Shown here: in pieces, positions 37,895 to 47,900 of the stretch
Numbering within the stretch: position 1 is the first letter of the stretch
How the letters are laid out: each line of letters starts with the position of its first letter
Assembly (NCBI GenBank): GCA_008638415.1
Contig: VWVT01000003.1
Coordinates: 310,001 to 374,000 of the forward strand
DNA from: Nocardiopsis sinuspersici
Lineage (GTDB): Bacteria > Actinomycetota > Actinomycetes > Streptosporangiales > Streptosporangiaceae
Direction of reading: 5' to 3'
Length of the DNA stretch: 64,000 bases
Program-made: the position numbers and the translations under genes
Notes under the pieces: model-generated
Told to the model about the DNA's origin: nothing
The model's database searches: none
Seen by the model: only the letters and a program-made list of their open reading frames with translations

Positions 37895-39181
37895 TCAGGC
37901 CCCGGCGTCCACCGAGCGCACCGCGTCCAACAGCGCGTCGCGGCCCTCCACGGCCTCCTCCTGGGACAGCGTCAGCGGCGGCGCCATCCGCAGCACGTTG
38001 CCGTGCACGCCGCCCTTGCCCACCAGCAGCCCGCGCTCTCGCGCGGCCTCCAGCACCCCGCCCGCGAGCGTCGGCGAGGGCGCGCCGGTGGCGGGGTCGG
38101 CCATCTCCACGGCGAACATCAGGCCCCTGCCGCGCACGTCCCGCACGCTCGGCAGCGCGGTCAGCGCCTTGAGGCCCTCCAGGATCAGGGACCCCTGCCG
38201 CCGCGCGTTGCCCTGGAGGTCGTGCTCCAGGACGTAGTCCAGGGTCGCCCCGGCCGCAGCCATCGACACCGGGTTGCCGCCGAAGGTGGCCACGCCCAGC
38301 GCGCCGAGCCGGTCCATCAGGTCGCCGCGCGCCACGACGCCGCCCACGGCGAAGCCGTTGCCCAGCCCCTTGGCGAAGGTCATGGCGTCCGGGGTCACGC
38401 CGTGGTCGCCGATGCCGAAGAAGCTCGTGCCGGTGCGGCCCCACGCGGTCTGCACCTCGTCGGACACGAACAGGATGCCGTGTTCGTCCAGCACCTCCTT
38501 GTAGGCGGCGTACAGCCCGTCCGGCGGCATCGCGAACCCGCCCACGCCCTGGATCGGCTCGGCGATCAGGCACGCCACGTTCGGCGCGGTGGTGTCCAGC
38601 ACGTCGCGCAGGTCGGCGACGCACGCCTCGACGTACTCCTGGTCGGTCATCCCGCGAAAGGCCGGGGACGCGTGGTCGGTGCCGTGCAGGTAGTGCACGT
38701 TCAGCGGCGACAGCGAGGAGTTCTTCCACGCCCGGTTGCCGGTCACCGCCACGGTGCCGAACGAGCGCCCGTGGTAGCTGCCGCGCATCGCGAGCACCTC
38801 GTCGCTGCCGCGCGCGTACGTGGCCAGCAGCAGGGCGGTCTCGTTGGCCTCGGTACCGGAGTTGGTGAAGAAGACCTTGGCGTCCGGGATCCCCGACAGG
38901 CGGGCGATCTTCTCCGCCAGTTCCACCTGGCTGCGGATGAGGTACAGGGTGGAGGTGTGCACGACCCCCTTGGCGAGCTGGCGCTCCACGGCCTCGCGCA
39001 CCTCGGCCACGTCGTAGCCGAGCATGTTGGTCACGATGCCGGTGAAGAAGTCCAGATAGGTGTTGCCGTCGGCGTCCGTGACACGGGCGCCCTTGCCGCT
39101 GGTGATCTCCAGCGGGGACTCGTAGTACAGGGGCAGCCAGGAGGGCATGACCGCGCGGTGGCGCGAGAGAAGTTCCGACAT
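37895..39181 (-). CDS. Class III PLP aminotransferase, probably for beta-amino acids
   Basis: 428 residues of the class III (omega) aminotransferases. The PLP-phosphate region is FFTNSGTEANETALLLA, the cofactor aspartate lies in FVSDEVQTAWGRTG and the Schiff-base lysine in MTFAKGLGNG, with FGGNPVSMAAA after it. The sequence resembles alanine-glyoxylate and 3-amino-2-methylpropionate aminotransferases. With MmsA next to it, beta-alanine or 3-aminoisobutyrate is a likely donor: the semialdehyde product feeds MmsA. The ATG at 39181 is followed upstream by a perfect palindrome, and the gene diverges from a PucR regulator. Confidence 0.88.
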   Translation of the reverse strand: MSELLSRHRAVMPSWLPLYYESPLEITSGKGARVTDADGNTYLDFFTGIVTNMLGYDVAEVREAVERQLAKGVVHTSTLYLIRSQVELAEKIARLSGIPDAKVFFTNSGTEANETALLLATYARGSDEVLAMRGSYHGRSFGTVAVTGNRAWKNSSLSPLNVHYLHGTDHASPAFRGMTDQEYVEACVADLRDVLDTTAPNVACLIAEPIQGVGGFAMPPDGLYAAYKEVLDEHGILFVSDEVQTAWGRTGTSFFGIGDHGVTPDAMTFAKGLGNGFAVGGVVARGDLMDRLGALGVATFGGNPVSMAAAGATLDYVLEHDLQGNARRQGSLILEGLKALTALPSVRDVRGRGLMFAVEMADPATGAPSPTLAGGVLEAARERGLLVGKGGVHGNVLRMAPPLTLSQEEAVEGRDALLDAVRSVDAGA

Positions 39182-39223
39182 GCCCCCAGTCTCGCCCCGC
39201 CCTCCTTGCATGGCCAGGATCAG

Positions 39224-39238
39224 CATGTTGACAACATG
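39224..39238. promoter_or_regulatory. Perfect palindrome in the aminotransferase/PucR divergon
   Basis: CATGTTG-A-CAACATG lies 43 bases upstream of the aminotransferase ATG and 140 upstream of the PucR gene. TTGACA (39228-39233) inside it is a possible plus-strand -35. It is a good operator candidate for the PucR product. Confidence 0.6.
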
Positions 39239-39377
39239 GTGGACGGGATTACGACATGTAAGGATCTGCGGGTGGCTCCATGACCTGGGACCGGGGCACG
39301 CACCGGCGTACACACTGTAAGTGGACGAGTCAGGGATATGACACTGCGTTCGGCTTCGCGTCACTAGAATGGAAGCC

Positions 39378-40982
39378 GTGCTCCCCACCCTCGACGAGGT
39401 CCTCCAGCTGCCCGCCCTCCAACGTGCCCGCCCCCGGGTCGTGGCGGGCTCCGAACGCCTGGACGTGGCCGTGCGCTGGGTCCACATCGCCGAGGTCACC
39501 GACCTCGCCCACCTCCTCCGGGGCGGTGAGCTGGTGCTCAGCACCGGTATCGCCATGCCCGACGACCCCGACGCGCTGCGCCGCTACATCGACGACCTGG
39601 CCGCGGCCGGGGTCAGCGGTATCGCGGTCGAGCTCGGCCGCAAGTACCACGCGGAGCTCCCGCACGCCTTCCTCGACGCCGCCCGCGACGCGGGCGTGCC
39701 GGTCATCCTGCTCGACCGAGAGGCACGCTTCGTGGAGATCACCGAGGCCGTGCACATCCGCGTGGTCAACGAGCAGTTGGAGGAGCTGCGCGAGTCCGAG
39801 AAGCTGCACTCGGTGTTCACCCGGCTATCGGTGGAGGGCGCCGACGCCGGGCGCATCCTGCACGAGGTCGCCCAGCTCTCCGGCTGCCCGGTGGTCCTGG
39901 AGAACCTCACCCACCAGGTACTGGCCTGCGACCTCAACGGCGAGGACCCCGGCACCCTGCTCACCTCGTGGGAGAGCCGCTCGCGCGCGGCCCGCTCGGG
40001 CTCGCGCACCGTCCACACGCCCGCCACCGGATGGCTGGTCACCATGGTCGGGGCGCGCGGCCAGGACTGGGGACGGCTGATCCTCGTCGTCGGGGCCAAC
40101 CCGACCCCCCGCCAGAGCATGCTCATCGAGCGCGCCGCCACCACCCTGGCCCTGGGCAGGCTGCTGGAGCGCCACCAGGAGAGCCTGGAGCGGCAGACGC
40201 ACCGCACGATCATCGCGGGCATCGTCGACCGCGCCTACTCCGACCCGGAGGAGGCCCTGGTCCGGGCCCGCGCGGTGGGCGTGCCGCTCAAGGGCCGCGA
40301 ACTCGTGGGGCTGGTGCTGCGCCTGCGTGAGGGCGGCACCGGCCTGGCCGCCCAGGCCCGCCTGTCCGACACGGCGGAGGGCGCCGCGCGCGCCTGCCGC
40401 GAGCTGCGCCTGCCCGCCCTGGTGGGCTCGCTCGACGACCTGCGGGTGGGCATCCTGCTGGCCCTGCCCGGGCGCCAGAGCCTGGACACGACCCTGCACA
40501 TGCTCGCCGACCGTGTCCGGGGCACCGTGGGCGACGCCGCGGTCCTGGCCGTGGGCTCCTCCGTGGACGGCGTCCGCGAGGTGCGGCGCTCCTTCCTGGA
40601 GGCCCGCCAGGTCGGCGACGCGGCCATCCGGCAGAGCGACCGGCGCCCCTTCTACCGGCTGCCCGACCTGCACCTGCGCGGCCTGCTGCACCTGTTCCGC
40701 GACGACGAGCGGCTACAGACCTACGTCGAGAGGGAGCTGGGGCCGCTGCTGGACCACGACGCGCGGCACGGCGGCGACCTGACCGACATGCTCCGCCACT
40801 ACCTGGGCGCGGGCCGCAACAAGGCGCTGGCGGCCGGACGCGCCCACCTCTCACGGCCGGCGTTCTACGACCGGCTGCGGCGGATCTCCCACGTGCTGGA
40901 CGCGGACCTGGAGTCGGTGGAGACCTGCCTGTCCCTGCACGTGGCGCTGCTGTCGCTGGACTCGGTCCGCGAGGAGCGCTGA
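39378..40982 (+). CDS. PucR-family transcriptional regulator 1
   Basis: About 534 residues. The N-terminal PucR domain (LPTLDEVLQLPALQRARPRVVAG, WVHIAEVTDLAHLLRGGELVL) is followed by a GGDEF-like/CdaR middle region and the C-terminal PucR helix-turn-helix (DMLRHYLGAGRNKALAAGRA, SRPAFYDRLRRISHVLD). PucR regulators usually activate catabolic genes next to them. I prefer GTG 39378 over ATG 39369: a TAGAAT -10 hexamer (39365-39370) sits seven bases before the GTG, implying a leaderless mRNA. It diverges from the aminotransferase-mmsA genes. Confidence 0.92.
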   Translation: MLPTLDEVLQLPALQRARPRVVAGSERLDVAVRWVHIAEVTDLAHLLRGGELVLSTGIAMPDDPDALRRYIDDLAAAGVSGIAVELGRKYHAELPHAFLDAARDAGVPVILLDREARFVEITEAVHIRVVNEQLEELRESEKLHSVFTRLSVEGADAGRILHEVAQLSGCPVVLENLTHQVLACDLNGEDPGTLLTSWESRSRAARSGSRTVHTPATGWLVTMVGARGQDWGRLILVVGANPTPRQSMLIERAATTLALGRLLERHQESLERQTHRTIIAGIVDRAYSDPEEALVRARAVGVPLKGRELVGLVLRLREGGTGLAAQARLSDTAEGAARACRELRLPALVGSLDDLRVGILLALPGRQSLDTTLHMLADRVRGTVGDAAVLAVGSSVDGVREVRRSFLEARQVGDAAIRQSDRRPFYRLPDLHLRGLLHLFRDDERLQTYVERELGPLLDHDARHGGDLTDMLRHYLGAGRNKALAAGRAHLSRPAFYDRLRRISHVLDADLESVETCLSLHVALLSLDSVREER

Positions 40983-41180
40983 ACCGGCGGACCCGGGCCG
41001 CCGGGGGCCGGCCGGACCGCCGCCGAGCAGGGCGGACCCCCGTTCCACATACGCCCCTCAACCCCGCCGCGCACATGCAGTACCTTGGAATCCGTTGTCC
41101 GATGCGCAAGAAACAATGAAATCCGCTGGTAGGCGCGTCGGTGGAAACTGGATTCCATGTACCGAAAGCGGAGGGACCCC

Positions 41181-41669
41181 GTGACCGAACAGCCGGACCC
41201 CAGCCCTGTGCGCAGGACCAACGGCGTGGTCCTCGACGACACCGCCAAGCGCATCATCGAGGTGTTGCAGGAGGACGGGCGACGGTCCTACGCGGCCATC
41301 GGCAAGGCCGTCGGCCTGTCGGAGGCGGCGGTGCGCCAGCGCGTGCAGCGGCTGCTGGAGGCCGAGGTGGTCCAGGTGGTGGGCGTCACCGACCCCATGA
41401 TGCTGGGCTTCCACCGCCAGGCCATGATCGGCGTGCGCACCACCGGCGACCTCAACGCCGCCGCCGACGCCGTCTCGGACGTCGGGGGCGTGGAGTACGT
41501 GGTGATCACGGCGGGCTCGTTCGACCTGATGGTCGAGGTGGTCGCCGAGGACGACGCCAAGCTGCTGGACATCCTGGCGAACATCCGCGCCATCGACACC
41601 GTGTCCACCACCGAGACGTTCCTCTACCTCAAACTGCGCAAGCAGACCTACGCCTGGGGCACCCGCTAG
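41181..41669 (+). CDS. Lrp/AsnC-family transcriptional regulator
   Basis: 162 residues: an N-terminal HTH (LDDTAKRIIEVLQEDGRRSY, AAIGKAVGLSEAAVRQRVQR) and a C-terminal RAM ligand-binding domain (GFHRQAMIGVRTTGDLNAAA, VVITAGSFDLMVEVVAED). These sense amino acids. The start at GTG 41181 is preceded by GGAGGG; the frame to 41157 also has an ATG but no ribosome-binding site. It sits convergent with gabT and between two PucR genes, so it probably belongs to the same amino acid catabolic block. Confidence 0.9.
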   Translation: MTEQPDPSPVRRTNGVVLDDTAKRIIEVLQEDGRRSYAAIGKAVGLSEAAVRQRVQRLLEAEVVQVVGVTDPMMLGFHRQAMIGVRTTGDLNAAADAVSDVGGVEYVVITAGSFDLMVEVVAEDDAKLLDILANIRAIDTVSTTETFLYLKLRKQTYAWGTR

Positions 41670-41700
41670 GGCGGTGGCCACGAGGGTTCGCCGGCTCGCT

Positions 41701-41778
41701 CCCACCCCGGATGATCTTGCTCTTGGCGGCACTCCCGACCGCCGACAGTGTCACTGGGAGCAAGATCATCCGGGTGGG
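41701..41778. terminator. Long inverted repeat between convergent lrp and gabT
   Basis: GGATGATCTTGCTC (41709-41722) pairs perfectly with GAGCAAGATCATCC (41758-41771). The stem extends outward to 41701 and 41778 with one bulged C, giving 21 pairs. A 35-base loop contains a small GGCGG/CCGCC hairpin. It probably terminates both genes, though its size also resembles a palindromic mobile repeat. Confidence 0.8.
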
Positions 41779-41794
41779 GCCCCGGCGCCGGTCC

Positions 41795-43132
41795 TCACAG
41801 CCGGGCGAAGGCCTCCTCCAGGAGGTCCAGCCCCTCGTGCAGCAGCTCGTCGCCGATCACCAGCGGCGGCAGCATGCGGATCACGTTGCCGTAGGTGCCC
41901 GCGCTCAGCAGTACCAGGCCCCGGGAGTGGCAGTAGGACAGCACCTTGGCCAGCGCCTCGGGGTCGGGCGTCCTCTCCCCGTCCCCGACCAGCTCGATCG
42001 CGACCATCGCGCCGCGTCCGCGCACGTCGCCGATGACCTCGTACTTGGCGGCCATCTCGCGCAGGCGCCCCAGCATCAGGTCGCCGATCTCGCGGGCCCG
42101 CTCCACCAGGCCGTCGGACTCGATGGCCTCCAGCGTGGCCAGCGCGGCGGCGCACGCCGCCGGGTTGCCGCCGTAGGTGCCGCCCAGGCCGCCGCCGTGC
42201 ACGGCGTCCATCAGCTCGGCGCGACCGGTCACGGCGGCCAGCGGCAGGCCGCCCGCGATGCCCTTGGCGGTCGTGATCAGGTCCGGGACCACGCCCTCGT
42301 GCTCGGAGGCGAACATGTGGCCGGTACGGGCGAAGCCGGTCTGCACCTCGTCGGCGACGAACACGATGCCGTTGGCGCGGCAGAACTCCGCCACGGCGGG
42401 CAGGAAGCCCGGCGCGGGCTCGATGAAGCCGCCCTCGCCCTGGATCGGCTCGATCACCACGGCCGCCACGTTCCGGGCGCCGATCTGCTTGGTGATCTGG
42501 TCGGCGACCATGGCCGCGGCCTCGGGGCCGCAGTTCTCCGGGCCGGTCGGCCAGCGGTACGGGTAGGCCATCGGCATCCGGTGGATCTCACCGGCGAACG
42601 GCCCGAAGCCCTGCTTGTAGGGCATGTTCTTCGCGGTCAGACCCATGGTGAGGTTGGTGCGGCCGTGGTAGGCGTGGTCGAACACCACCACCGCCTGGCG
42701 GCCGGTCGCGCTGCGGGCGATCTTCACCGCGTTCTCGACCGCCTCGGCGCCCGAGTTGAGCAGGATCGACCGCTTCTCGTGGTCGCCCGGCGTGATGCGG
42801 TTCAGCGCCTCGCACACGTCCACGTACGCCTCGTACGGGTTCACCATGAAGCAGGTGTGCGTGAACCGGCCGAGCTGCTCGGCGGCGCGCTCCGCCACAC
42901 GCGGGTCGGCGTTGCCGACGTTGGTCACGGCGATGCCGGAGCCGAAGTCGATCAGGGCGTTGCCGTCGACGTCCTCGACGATGCCGCCGCCCGCGCGCTC
43001 GACGTAGACGGGCAGGACGCTGCCGACGCCCTGGGCGACGGCCGAACGGCGGCGCTCCTGGATCGCGCGGGACTTGGGGCCGGGGATCTCGGTGACGATC
43101 CGGCGGGACTGGGCGACCTCGGTCGCTGCCAT
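41795..43132 (-). CDS. gabT: 4-aminobutyrate aminotransferase
   Basis: 445 residues of class III aminotransferases, close to actinobacterial GabT. Motifs are FHTCFMVNPYE-like FTHTCFMVNPYE, LNSGAEAVENAVKIAR, AYHGRTNLTMGLT, VVIEPIQGEGGF, the aspartate in FVADEVQTGFARTG and the PLP lysine in TTAKGIAGGLP. It moves the amino group of GABA to 2-oxoglutarate, giving succinate semialdehyde. The ATG at 43132 has AAGGAGG eight bases upstream; the frame to 43216 is unsupported. It diverges from the second PucR gene. No gabD is adjacent. Confidence 0.94.
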   Translation of the reverse strand: MAATEVAQSRRIVTEIPGPKSRAIQERRRSAVAQGVGSVLPVYVERAGGGIVEDVDGNALIDFGSGIAVTNVGNADPRVAERAAEQLGRFTHTCFMVNPYEAYVDVCEALNRITPGDHEKRSILLNSGAEAVENAVKIARSATGRQAVVVFDHAYHGRTNLTMGLTAKNMPYKQGFGPFAGEIHRMPMAYPYRWPTGPENCGPEAAAMVADQITKQIGARNVAAVVIEPIQGEGGFIEPAPGFLPAVAEFCRANGIVFVADEVQTGFARTGHMFASEHEGVVPDLITTAKGIAGGLPLAAVTGRAELMDAVHGGGLGGTYGGNPAACAAALATLEAIESDGLVERAREIGDLMLGRLREMAAKYEVIGDVRGRGAMVAIELVGDGERTPDPEALAKVLSYCHSRGLVLLSAGTYGNVIRMLPPLVIGDELLHEGLDLLEEAFARL

Positions 43133-43294
43133 GCGGCTGCCTCCTTCTGCGGTGGACGGGGAACGGGAAGGCGGGGGTGGGCTCCCCGACCCGCATGACA
43201 CTAGGGCGCTCCGCACCCCTCACCCATGGACACAGTGGATAATCGAAGCAGAACCTTGTGCCAACACGTCAGGGTTCGAAGGAGGAGGGAAGCG

Positions 43295-44740
43295 ATGCCA
43301 CCGACCCTGGGCGCCCTGGTGCGGGCACAGCGCCTGCGGCTGAACCCGCTCACGGGGCAGGAGGGCCTGGACCGGCAGGTGGAGTGGGTCGCGGTCAGCG
43401 AGCTGGAGGACCCCACCCCCTACCTGGCGGGCGGCGAACTCCTCCTCACCACCGGCGTGCGCTGGGCGACCGGCGTGCCCGACCTGCGCGACTACACCCG
43501 CCGCCTGGCCGAGCGCCGGATCGCCGGCCTGGGCTTCGCCGTCGGCGTGGTCCTGGACGAGACCCCCGCCGAGCTCCGCGGGGCCGCCGCCGAGTTCGGC
43601 CTCACCCTGCTGGAGGTCCCCCGGGAGACCCCCTTCATCGCGATCGGCAAGGAGGTCTCCCGGCTCCTGGCCAAGGAGGAGTACGAGGGCCTGAGCAGGG
43701 CCTTCGCCGCGCAGCGCGACCTCACCCGCGCCGCGCTCACCGGAGCCCCGGCGATCGTGGACCGGCTGGCCCGCGACCTCGGCGCCTGGGTGCTGCTGCT
43801 CTCCGCCGACGGCACGGCCCGGCACGCCTCTCCCGACGGAGCCGCCGCACGCGCCGCCGGGCTGGCCGACGAACTCGACCGGCTGCGCGAGGCGGGCACG
43901 CGTGCGAGCGTCTCCCTGACCTCCGGGGGCGAGCACGTCTCCGTGCAGCCCCTGTCCATCGGCCGGCGGGTCCGCGGGTTCCTCGCCGTGGGTACCGGAG
44001 GGCGGCTCGGCTCGGACGAGCGCACCCTGGTCAACGCCGCGGTCTCCCTGCTCTCCCTCGAACTGGAGCGCACCGCCCACGACGGCACGGCCCGGGTGCG
44101 GGAGGGGCTGCTCGCGGCGCTGCTCACCGGGGCCCTGGACCTCCTCCACCCGGGGGCGGAGCGGCTGCGGGAGGTCCTTCCCGCCGAACCCGTCGTGGTG
44201 GCGGCGGCGGAGGGGACCGGGCCCGCCCAGCCGCCGGAGGGCGTCCTGGTCACCGAGCACGGCGGGCGCGCGCTGCTGCTGGCCCCCGCGGGCACGGACG
44301 CGGGCGTGATCGGCGAGGTGCTGGAGGGGCCGGTCGGCGTGAGCGACCCCTCCCCCTACGCGGAGCTGTCCGCGGCGCTGTCCCAGGCCGGGCGCGCGCT
44401 GGAGGCCGCGCGCGATGCGGGGGAGGACCTGGTCCGGGTCGGCGACCTGCCCGGTGGGCTGCTCGGCCTGGCGGACACCCCCGCCGGGGCCCGCATGGCC
44501 GGGGACCTGCTCGCTCCGCTCATGCGGCAGCGGACCTCCGCCGAGCTGCTCGCCTCGCTGCACGCCTACCTCGCGGCCTCGGGCCGGTGGGACGCCGCGG
44601 CGGAGTCGCTAGGCGTCCACAGGCACACACTCCGCTACCGCATGCGGCGCATCCGCGACCTGCTCCCCGGGGACCTCGACGACCCCGACTACCGGGCCGA
44701 GCTCTGGATCGCCCTGCGCGTCCACGGGGCCACCACCTGA
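43295..44740 (+). CDS. PucR-family transcriptional regulator 2
   Basis: 481 residues with the same plan as the first PucR protein: an N-terminal PucR domain (PPTLGALVRAQRLRLNPLTG, WVAVSELEDPTPYLAGGELL) and a C-terminal HTH (SLHAYLAASGRWDAAAESL, GVHRHTLRYRMRRIRDLLP). The ATG at 43295 has GGAGGAGG at 43281-43288, which fixes the start; the open frame to 43226 is upstream noise. GATAAT at 43238-43243 is a possible -10. It diverges from gabT and is its probable activator. Confidence 0.93.
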   Translation: MPPTLGALVRAQRLRLNPLTGQEGLDRQVEWVAVSELEDPTPYLAGGELLLTTGVRWATGVPDLRDYTRRLAERRIAGLGFAVGVVLDETPAELRGAAAEFGLTLLEVPRETPFIAIGKEVSRLLAKEEYEGLSRAFAAQRDLTRAALTGAPAIVDRLARDLGAWVLLLSADGTARHASPDGAAARAAGLADELDRLREAGTRASVSLTSGGEHVSVQPLSIGRRVRGFLAVGTGGRLGSDERTLVNAAVSLLSLELERTAHDGTARVREGLLAALLTGALDLLHPGAERLREVLPAEPVVVAAAEGTGPAQPPEGVLVTEHGGRALLLAPAGTDAGVIGEVLEGPVGVSDPSPYAELSAALSQAGRALEAARDAGEDLVRVGDLPGGLLGLADTPAGARMAGDLLAPLMRQRTSAELLASLHAYLAASGRWDAAAESLGVHRHTLRYRMRRIRDLLPGDLDDPDYRAELWIALRVHGATT

Positions 44741-44918
44741 GGCCCCGGTGGCCTCCGGCGGGCCCCGGACACGCGTCCACGGGACCCGGTCCGTCACCCA
44801 GGGTGAAATCCGCGACGGTTTCCGGTGTTCCACGGATCCGGGGCGGGCCCATCCGCCACAATGAGCGTTGCTGGCGGGGAGTAACCGCCTGATCACGGCG
44901 TCAGGTCCGGGGGGACAC

Positions 44919-47900
44919 GTGAGGTCACTACGCGACGACGAACACGACATCGGCTACGGCTGCGTCCCGGGGGCGGAGCAGGGGATTCCCGGTGCCCTCC
45001 CCGCCGCACCCGGGCAGGTCAGCCGGTCGGGGGTCGGTACCGCCTCACTGCGCTGGAAGCCGCCGATCGACCGCGACGAGGTCCGGTCCCTCCTGGCCTA
45101 CCTGCGCGCCTGCCTGCACCGCGAGGCCGTGCACACCCACTCCGTCCGCGCCGACGAACTCGGTTCCGACGCCTGTGCCTGCCTGCCCGCAGGACCCGAG
45201 GTCCTGTTCAGCGGGGCCCGGGAGACCCTCGTGCTGTCCCCGGAGGCCGCCCGGGTCATGCGCCTGGCACGGAGCCGGGGCCAGGCGCCGCGCTACGGCT
45301 ACCCGCTCGTGTTCCTGGGCGAGGGCGCCGACCGCCTCGCCCTGCCCCTGCTCGTCGTCGACGTGCGGGCGGTGGACGACGCCGGTGACCTTCGCGCCGC
45401 CCCCGAGGGCACACTGGTCCGCGCGGTCGGCCCGCCCGACGTCAACCCCGCCCTCCTGGCGCGGCTCGGCGTCACCGACCCCGAGGACCTGTTCGAGCTG
45501 CGCACGCGGTTGCGCTCCGGGGCGCCAGACCCCCTGCGCCGACCCGCCGCCGTCGCCGACCTCGCCGTCAGGGTCCGCGCCCTGCTCGCCCGGCTGGAGG
45601 TCGAGAGGGTGGACGACATCGCCCCCCTCGGCACCCGGAGCACCCCGCGCACCGACATCGACGGCGCCCACAACGTCGCCGTGTTCTTCCGCGCGGGCCC
45701 CGACGGTCGGCGCGGGGCCGACAGGTACGGCCCGGACGGCCGGCACGGGGCCGGCGAACACGGCACCGGCGACGCCGGGCCCGGCCCCGACGGGTACGAG
45801 TACGGCCCCGGCGACGTCGAGAGCGTCCTCGCCGACCTGGACCCCTCCGAGCGGGACGGCCTCAACCCCGACGACGTCGGCGGGACGGCGCTGGAGCCCC
45901 TTCTCGGGCGGACCACGGCGGCCCGGCGGGCCGAGACCGCCGCACCGCCCCACCCCGGACGGCTCTTCGCCGGCCGGGGGAGCTCCCGGCGCGCCGCCCG
46001 CGCCGTTCCCCCGTCCACCGGTACCGACGGCTCCACGGTCCCGATCCGCGCGACCCCCCTCGACCAGTCCCAGTACGCCGTCCTGAGCGCCGCCATGCGC
46101 GACCAGCTCACCGTGGCCGCAGCTCCTCCCGGCAGCGGCGCACACGACCTGGTCGACGCCATCGTCCGCACCGCCGTCGGCAACGGCCAGCGCGTCCTGG
46201 TCTGCGGGCGCACCGCCACCGACATCGCCGAGACCGGCGTCCGCGCCGACGCCTCACCCGCCTACCCCCTCGTACGTGTCGGCGGGAGCGAGCACCGCTC
46301 CGCCGAGGTCCTGCTGCTCACCCGGCTCCTCACCGAGCACGCCGGGAACATGTCCACCGCCTGCGCCGACTCCGGTGGGCGGGACTTCGGCGGGGAGGAC
46401 CCCCTCACCCACTGGACGGACCTGGCCGAGGACTGGGCGCGGGTCCGTGAGGCGTGGCGGACGATGGACACCATGGCCTCCGGCGGGCACGCGCTCGCCC
46501 ACCTGGCGAAGGAGCGCGCCCGCGTCATCGCCCAGGGCTGGGACCCCGACTCCCTCTTCACCCCCGAGCGGGGCGGCCCCGAGTACTGGCTGCAGAGGGC
46601 CGAGCGCGCCAGGGCGGGCGCTCTGACGGGGCTGCGCCACCGTGGCGCCGTCCGCCGTGAGCTGGGCGTGGGCACCGACCCCGACAGTCTCGCCCGGCTT
46701 TGCGCGGTCGCCCGCATGGAGAGCGAGTGGCGGTCGGCGGTGGACCGGCGCACCCGCTGTGCTCCGCTGGGAGAGCTGACCGCCGAGCTGGCCGACGCCC
46801 TGGACCGGCACCGCAGGTCCAGCGCCGCCTGCCTGCGCTCGGTCGCCGAACCCCGGCTGCGCCGGGGCCGCGCCGCGATCGAGAACCGGCTGGAGACCCT
46901 CAACTGGCACCACGGCAACGGCTGGCTCGGACTGGACGACCTGCTCGACGCCCTGCCCGCGTGGATGTGCCGCACCGACCAGGTCAGGGCTCTGCCGCCG
47001 CATGCGGGCCTGTTCGACCTGGTCGTCGTGGTCGGCGCGGAGCGCACCCGGGTGGCCGAGCTGCTGCCCGCGCTCTACCGGGCCAACCGCGCCGTGGTCT
47101 TCGGCGACCCGGCGCACCCGGGGCCGACGAGCGCGCTGGAACCGGACGAGGAGCGCCGTGTGCTGGCCACCGCGGGACTGTCCGCGGACCAGTTGGACGA
47201 CCGGGGCCTGCGCCACGGCACGGGTTCGGCGATGCGCGCCCTGTACCGGGCCGCGCCGCCCCCGATATGGCTGGACGAGCACGACGGGGCGCCGCCCCGG
47301 CTCGCGGAGGCCGCCTCACGGCACTGCTACGGGGGCAGGCTCGCGGTGCGCACCACCCCCGACCCCGCCGGAGGGCCGGCGTTCGAGTGGCGCGACGCCG
47401 CCGGCGTCTGCGAGGCGGCTCCCGGCGCGTCCTACGTCAACCGGGACGAGGCCTACCGGGTGGCGGTGGTGGTGGACGAGATCGACGAGCACCTGCCGTA
47501 CGGCAGGGTGGTCGCGGTCGTCGCGCCGACCCAGCCCCAGGTCGCCCTGATCCGCCGCCTGCTGCGCAAACGCGTCCTGCGGCACGAGGTGCGGGTCGGC
47601 GGTCCCGACCTCCTGGCGTGCGACCGCGACGCGGTCGACGTCACCGTGCTCTCGCCGATGCTCACCCTCGGCGCGCCCACCATCGCCGAGCGCCGGATCC
47701 GCCGGATGGGGCACCTGTGGTCGTCGGTGCTGACCCGCACCCGCCAGCGGCTGGTGGTGGTGGGCGACCGCGGGTACTGGTCGGGCGACGACGGGCCGTT
47801 GGGCGGCTTGGACGCGGTGGCCTCGGGCGCCTGCGCGGTACGGGCCGACCCGGCCGCCTCCGCGCTGGTGGCGGAGCTGCGCCGGGTGGGCACGGAGGTG

